64,000 bases of DNA from Ktedonobacter sp. SOSP1-85 (GTDB lineage Bacteria; Chloroflexota; Ktedonobacteria; Ktedonobacterales; Ktedonobacteraceae): positions 62,001-126,000 of the forward strand of contig NZ_BNJI01000003.1 of assembly GCF_016587415.1 (NCBI RefSeq), read 5' to 3'. Position numbers and translations under genes: made by a program. Positions 63,112 through 64,000 of this stretch are shown in pieces; position 1 is the first letter of the stretch, and each line of letters starts with the position of its first letter. The notes beneath the pieces were generated by a model. It was not told where the DNA came from and searched no databases. It worked only from the letters and a program-made list of their open reading frames with translations.

Positions 63112-64000
63112 ATGTACACAGAAGATACACATCCAGCAAAGCGACAGATGCTTATTACTGAGGCCACTGCGGATGAAAGCCGGTACCTTACTGAACAGCT
63201 GGCATCAGATGAGCTGGCCATTCTGGCGATCCCGGGTCCCCTGGCAGATGCCAATCCAGAGATGCTGGCGCAAACGGAGATCCTTGTGCCCTTTGTGCAC
63301 TCACATATTGGTTGTGAGCAGATGGAGAAGATGCCTAAATTGTGTTACATTACAACACGCTCAACGGGATACGAGCATATTCATCTCCCCTGCGCGACGC
63401 AACGTGGGATTGTGGTTTCGCATGTCCCGGGGTATGGGGAGAGCGCGGTCGCCGAGCATACATTTGCCCTGCTACTGGCTTTATCGCGCAAGCTCTACCG
63501 TATTCTGGCGCATGAGCGGGGGAAAGGTGTTGCAATGAGTGACCTATGTGGGATGGATCTCTTCGGCAAAACACTCGGCGTCATAGGTACCGGATCGATT
63601 GGTTCGCGTGTCATCCATATTGCCCGGGGGTTCGGGATGCAAGTACTGGTATACGATATACAGCGCAATCCACAGCTCGTAGACATGCCAGGTGTGACGT
63701 ATGTTGATATGCCGTGCCTCTTAAAGCAGGCGGATATCGTCACATTGCATGTGCCAGCAAATCCGCAGACGTACCATCTCTTGAACCGTGAGACTCTGGG
63801 CTGGATGAAGCCAGGCTCGTTGCTCATAAATACCGCCCGTGGAGCGCTAGTAGATAACGAGGCCTTACTCTGGGCCTTGCACGCACATATCCTGGCAGGG
63901 GCTGGACTCGACACCGCCGAGGGCGAAGAGCTTCTCCAGTATGAAGGGAATATGTCTCCTATGCCCTCGCAAGCCGAGGAGTGCAAACAATTGCTTTCTT
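63112..64000 (+). CDS. D-2-hydroxyacid dehydrogenase, 3' partial
   Basis: Starts at ATG 63112 with GGAGAG upstream and runs off the right edge after about 296 residues. The NAD domain carries LGVIGTGSIGSRVIHIARGFG (G-x-G-x2-G) and VYDIQRNP. The substrate region has TTRSTGYEHIHLP and HVPGYGESAVAEHTFALLLALSR. INTARGALVDNEAL carries the catalytic Arg, and GAGLDTAEGEE the catalytic Glu region; the His-Pro segment is at the edge. It is similar to D-lactate, glycerate or phosphoglycerate dehydrogenases; D-lactate dehydrogenase type is likely, from GYEHIHL and VPGYGESAVAE. Fermentative NADH reoxidation would fit the hydrogenase neighbourhood. Confidence 0.8.
   Translation, partial: MYTEDTHPAKRQMLITEATADESRYLTEQLASDELAILAIPGPLADANPEMLAQTEILVPFVHSHIGCEQMEKMPKLCYITTRSTGYEHIHLPCATQRGIVVSHVPGYGESAVAEHTFALLLALSRKLYRILAHERGKGVAMSDLCGMDLFGKTLGVIGTGSIGSRVIHIARGFGMQVLVYDIQRNPQLVDMPGVTYVDMPCLLKQADIVTLHVPANPQTYHLLNRETLGWMKPGSLLINTARGALVDNEALLWALHAHILAGAGLDTAEGEELLQYEGNMSPMPSQAEECKQLLS

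Noticed and set aside
62758..63132. 124-codon minus-strand ORF in the 62.8-63.1 kb gap
   Set aside because: No recognisable domain, odd composition, and it overlaps the start of the well-supported dehydrogenase gene on the other strand.
1..64000. CRISPR array or tRNA/rRNA gene
   Set aside because: No regularly spaced direct repeats and no cloverleaf or rRNA-like sequence were seen by eye on either strand.

Overview
The window looks like an accessory, transposon-scarred region of a mid-GC bacterial chromosome. The content fits a soil or geothermal Chloroflexota of the Ktedonobacteria type: many unrelated IS families, IS605-type TnpB genes, tandem universal stress proteins, a TreT-like trehalose synthase remnant, a GH15 remnant and a group 3b [NiFe]-hydrogenase. 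That assignment is inference from gene content; there is no rRNA, tRNA or ribosomal protein gene here to anchor it.

1-9 kb is IS-rich: an IS701/IS4-like transposase running off the left edge, a large divergent transposase, and three IS6-like elements with visible terminal inverted repeats (one zinc-ribbon type, one decayed, one intact). Between them lie an SDR oxidoreductase and a GYD-domain protein. 8-16 kb holds a transglutaminase-like protein, a divergent ankyrin/MarR pair, an ECF sigma factor, a trehalose-synthase remnant, a P1B metal ATPase with a TPC motif, a frameshifted membrane protein and a secreted double ferritin-like protein. 16-26 kb holds two more P-type ATPases (CtpE-like and P2-like), a MerR/SDR pair bracketed by a 52-bp inverted repeat, a tandem universal stress protein and a MurB-like protein that seems to lack catalytic residues. 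26-35 kb is a transposon graveyard: a tnpB with an in-frame amber codon, a second intact tnpB inserted in a decayed GH15 gene, an IS4 pseudogene and a truncated ISL3 transposase.

35-45 kb is a metal and thiol stress block: response regulator and histidine kinase, glutaredoxin-like protein, DUF302, SHOCT, Hsp20, a YHS-HMA-HMA copper ATPase, a cupredoxin, a frameshifted DUF2933 protein and a truncated ICMT-like gene fused to an inverted, broken copy of the P2-type ATPase.

45-63 kb is the most coherent part. Five tandem universal stress proteins, one USP-like protein, a truncated APH/AAA kinase, a FAD oxidoreductase and a complete five-gene group 3b hydrogenase operon plus its maturation protease sit together. 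The operon carries an HTH-less cyclic-nucleotide-binding subunit. Two copies of an unrecognised small protein family lie at the two ends. With the Hsp20 and P-type ATPases upstream, this resembles in content the hypoxia/dormancy (DosR) regulon of mycobacteria. The window ends inside a D-2-hydroxyacid dehydrogenase. Several genes carry apparent one-base deletions, which could be real decay or sequence error.
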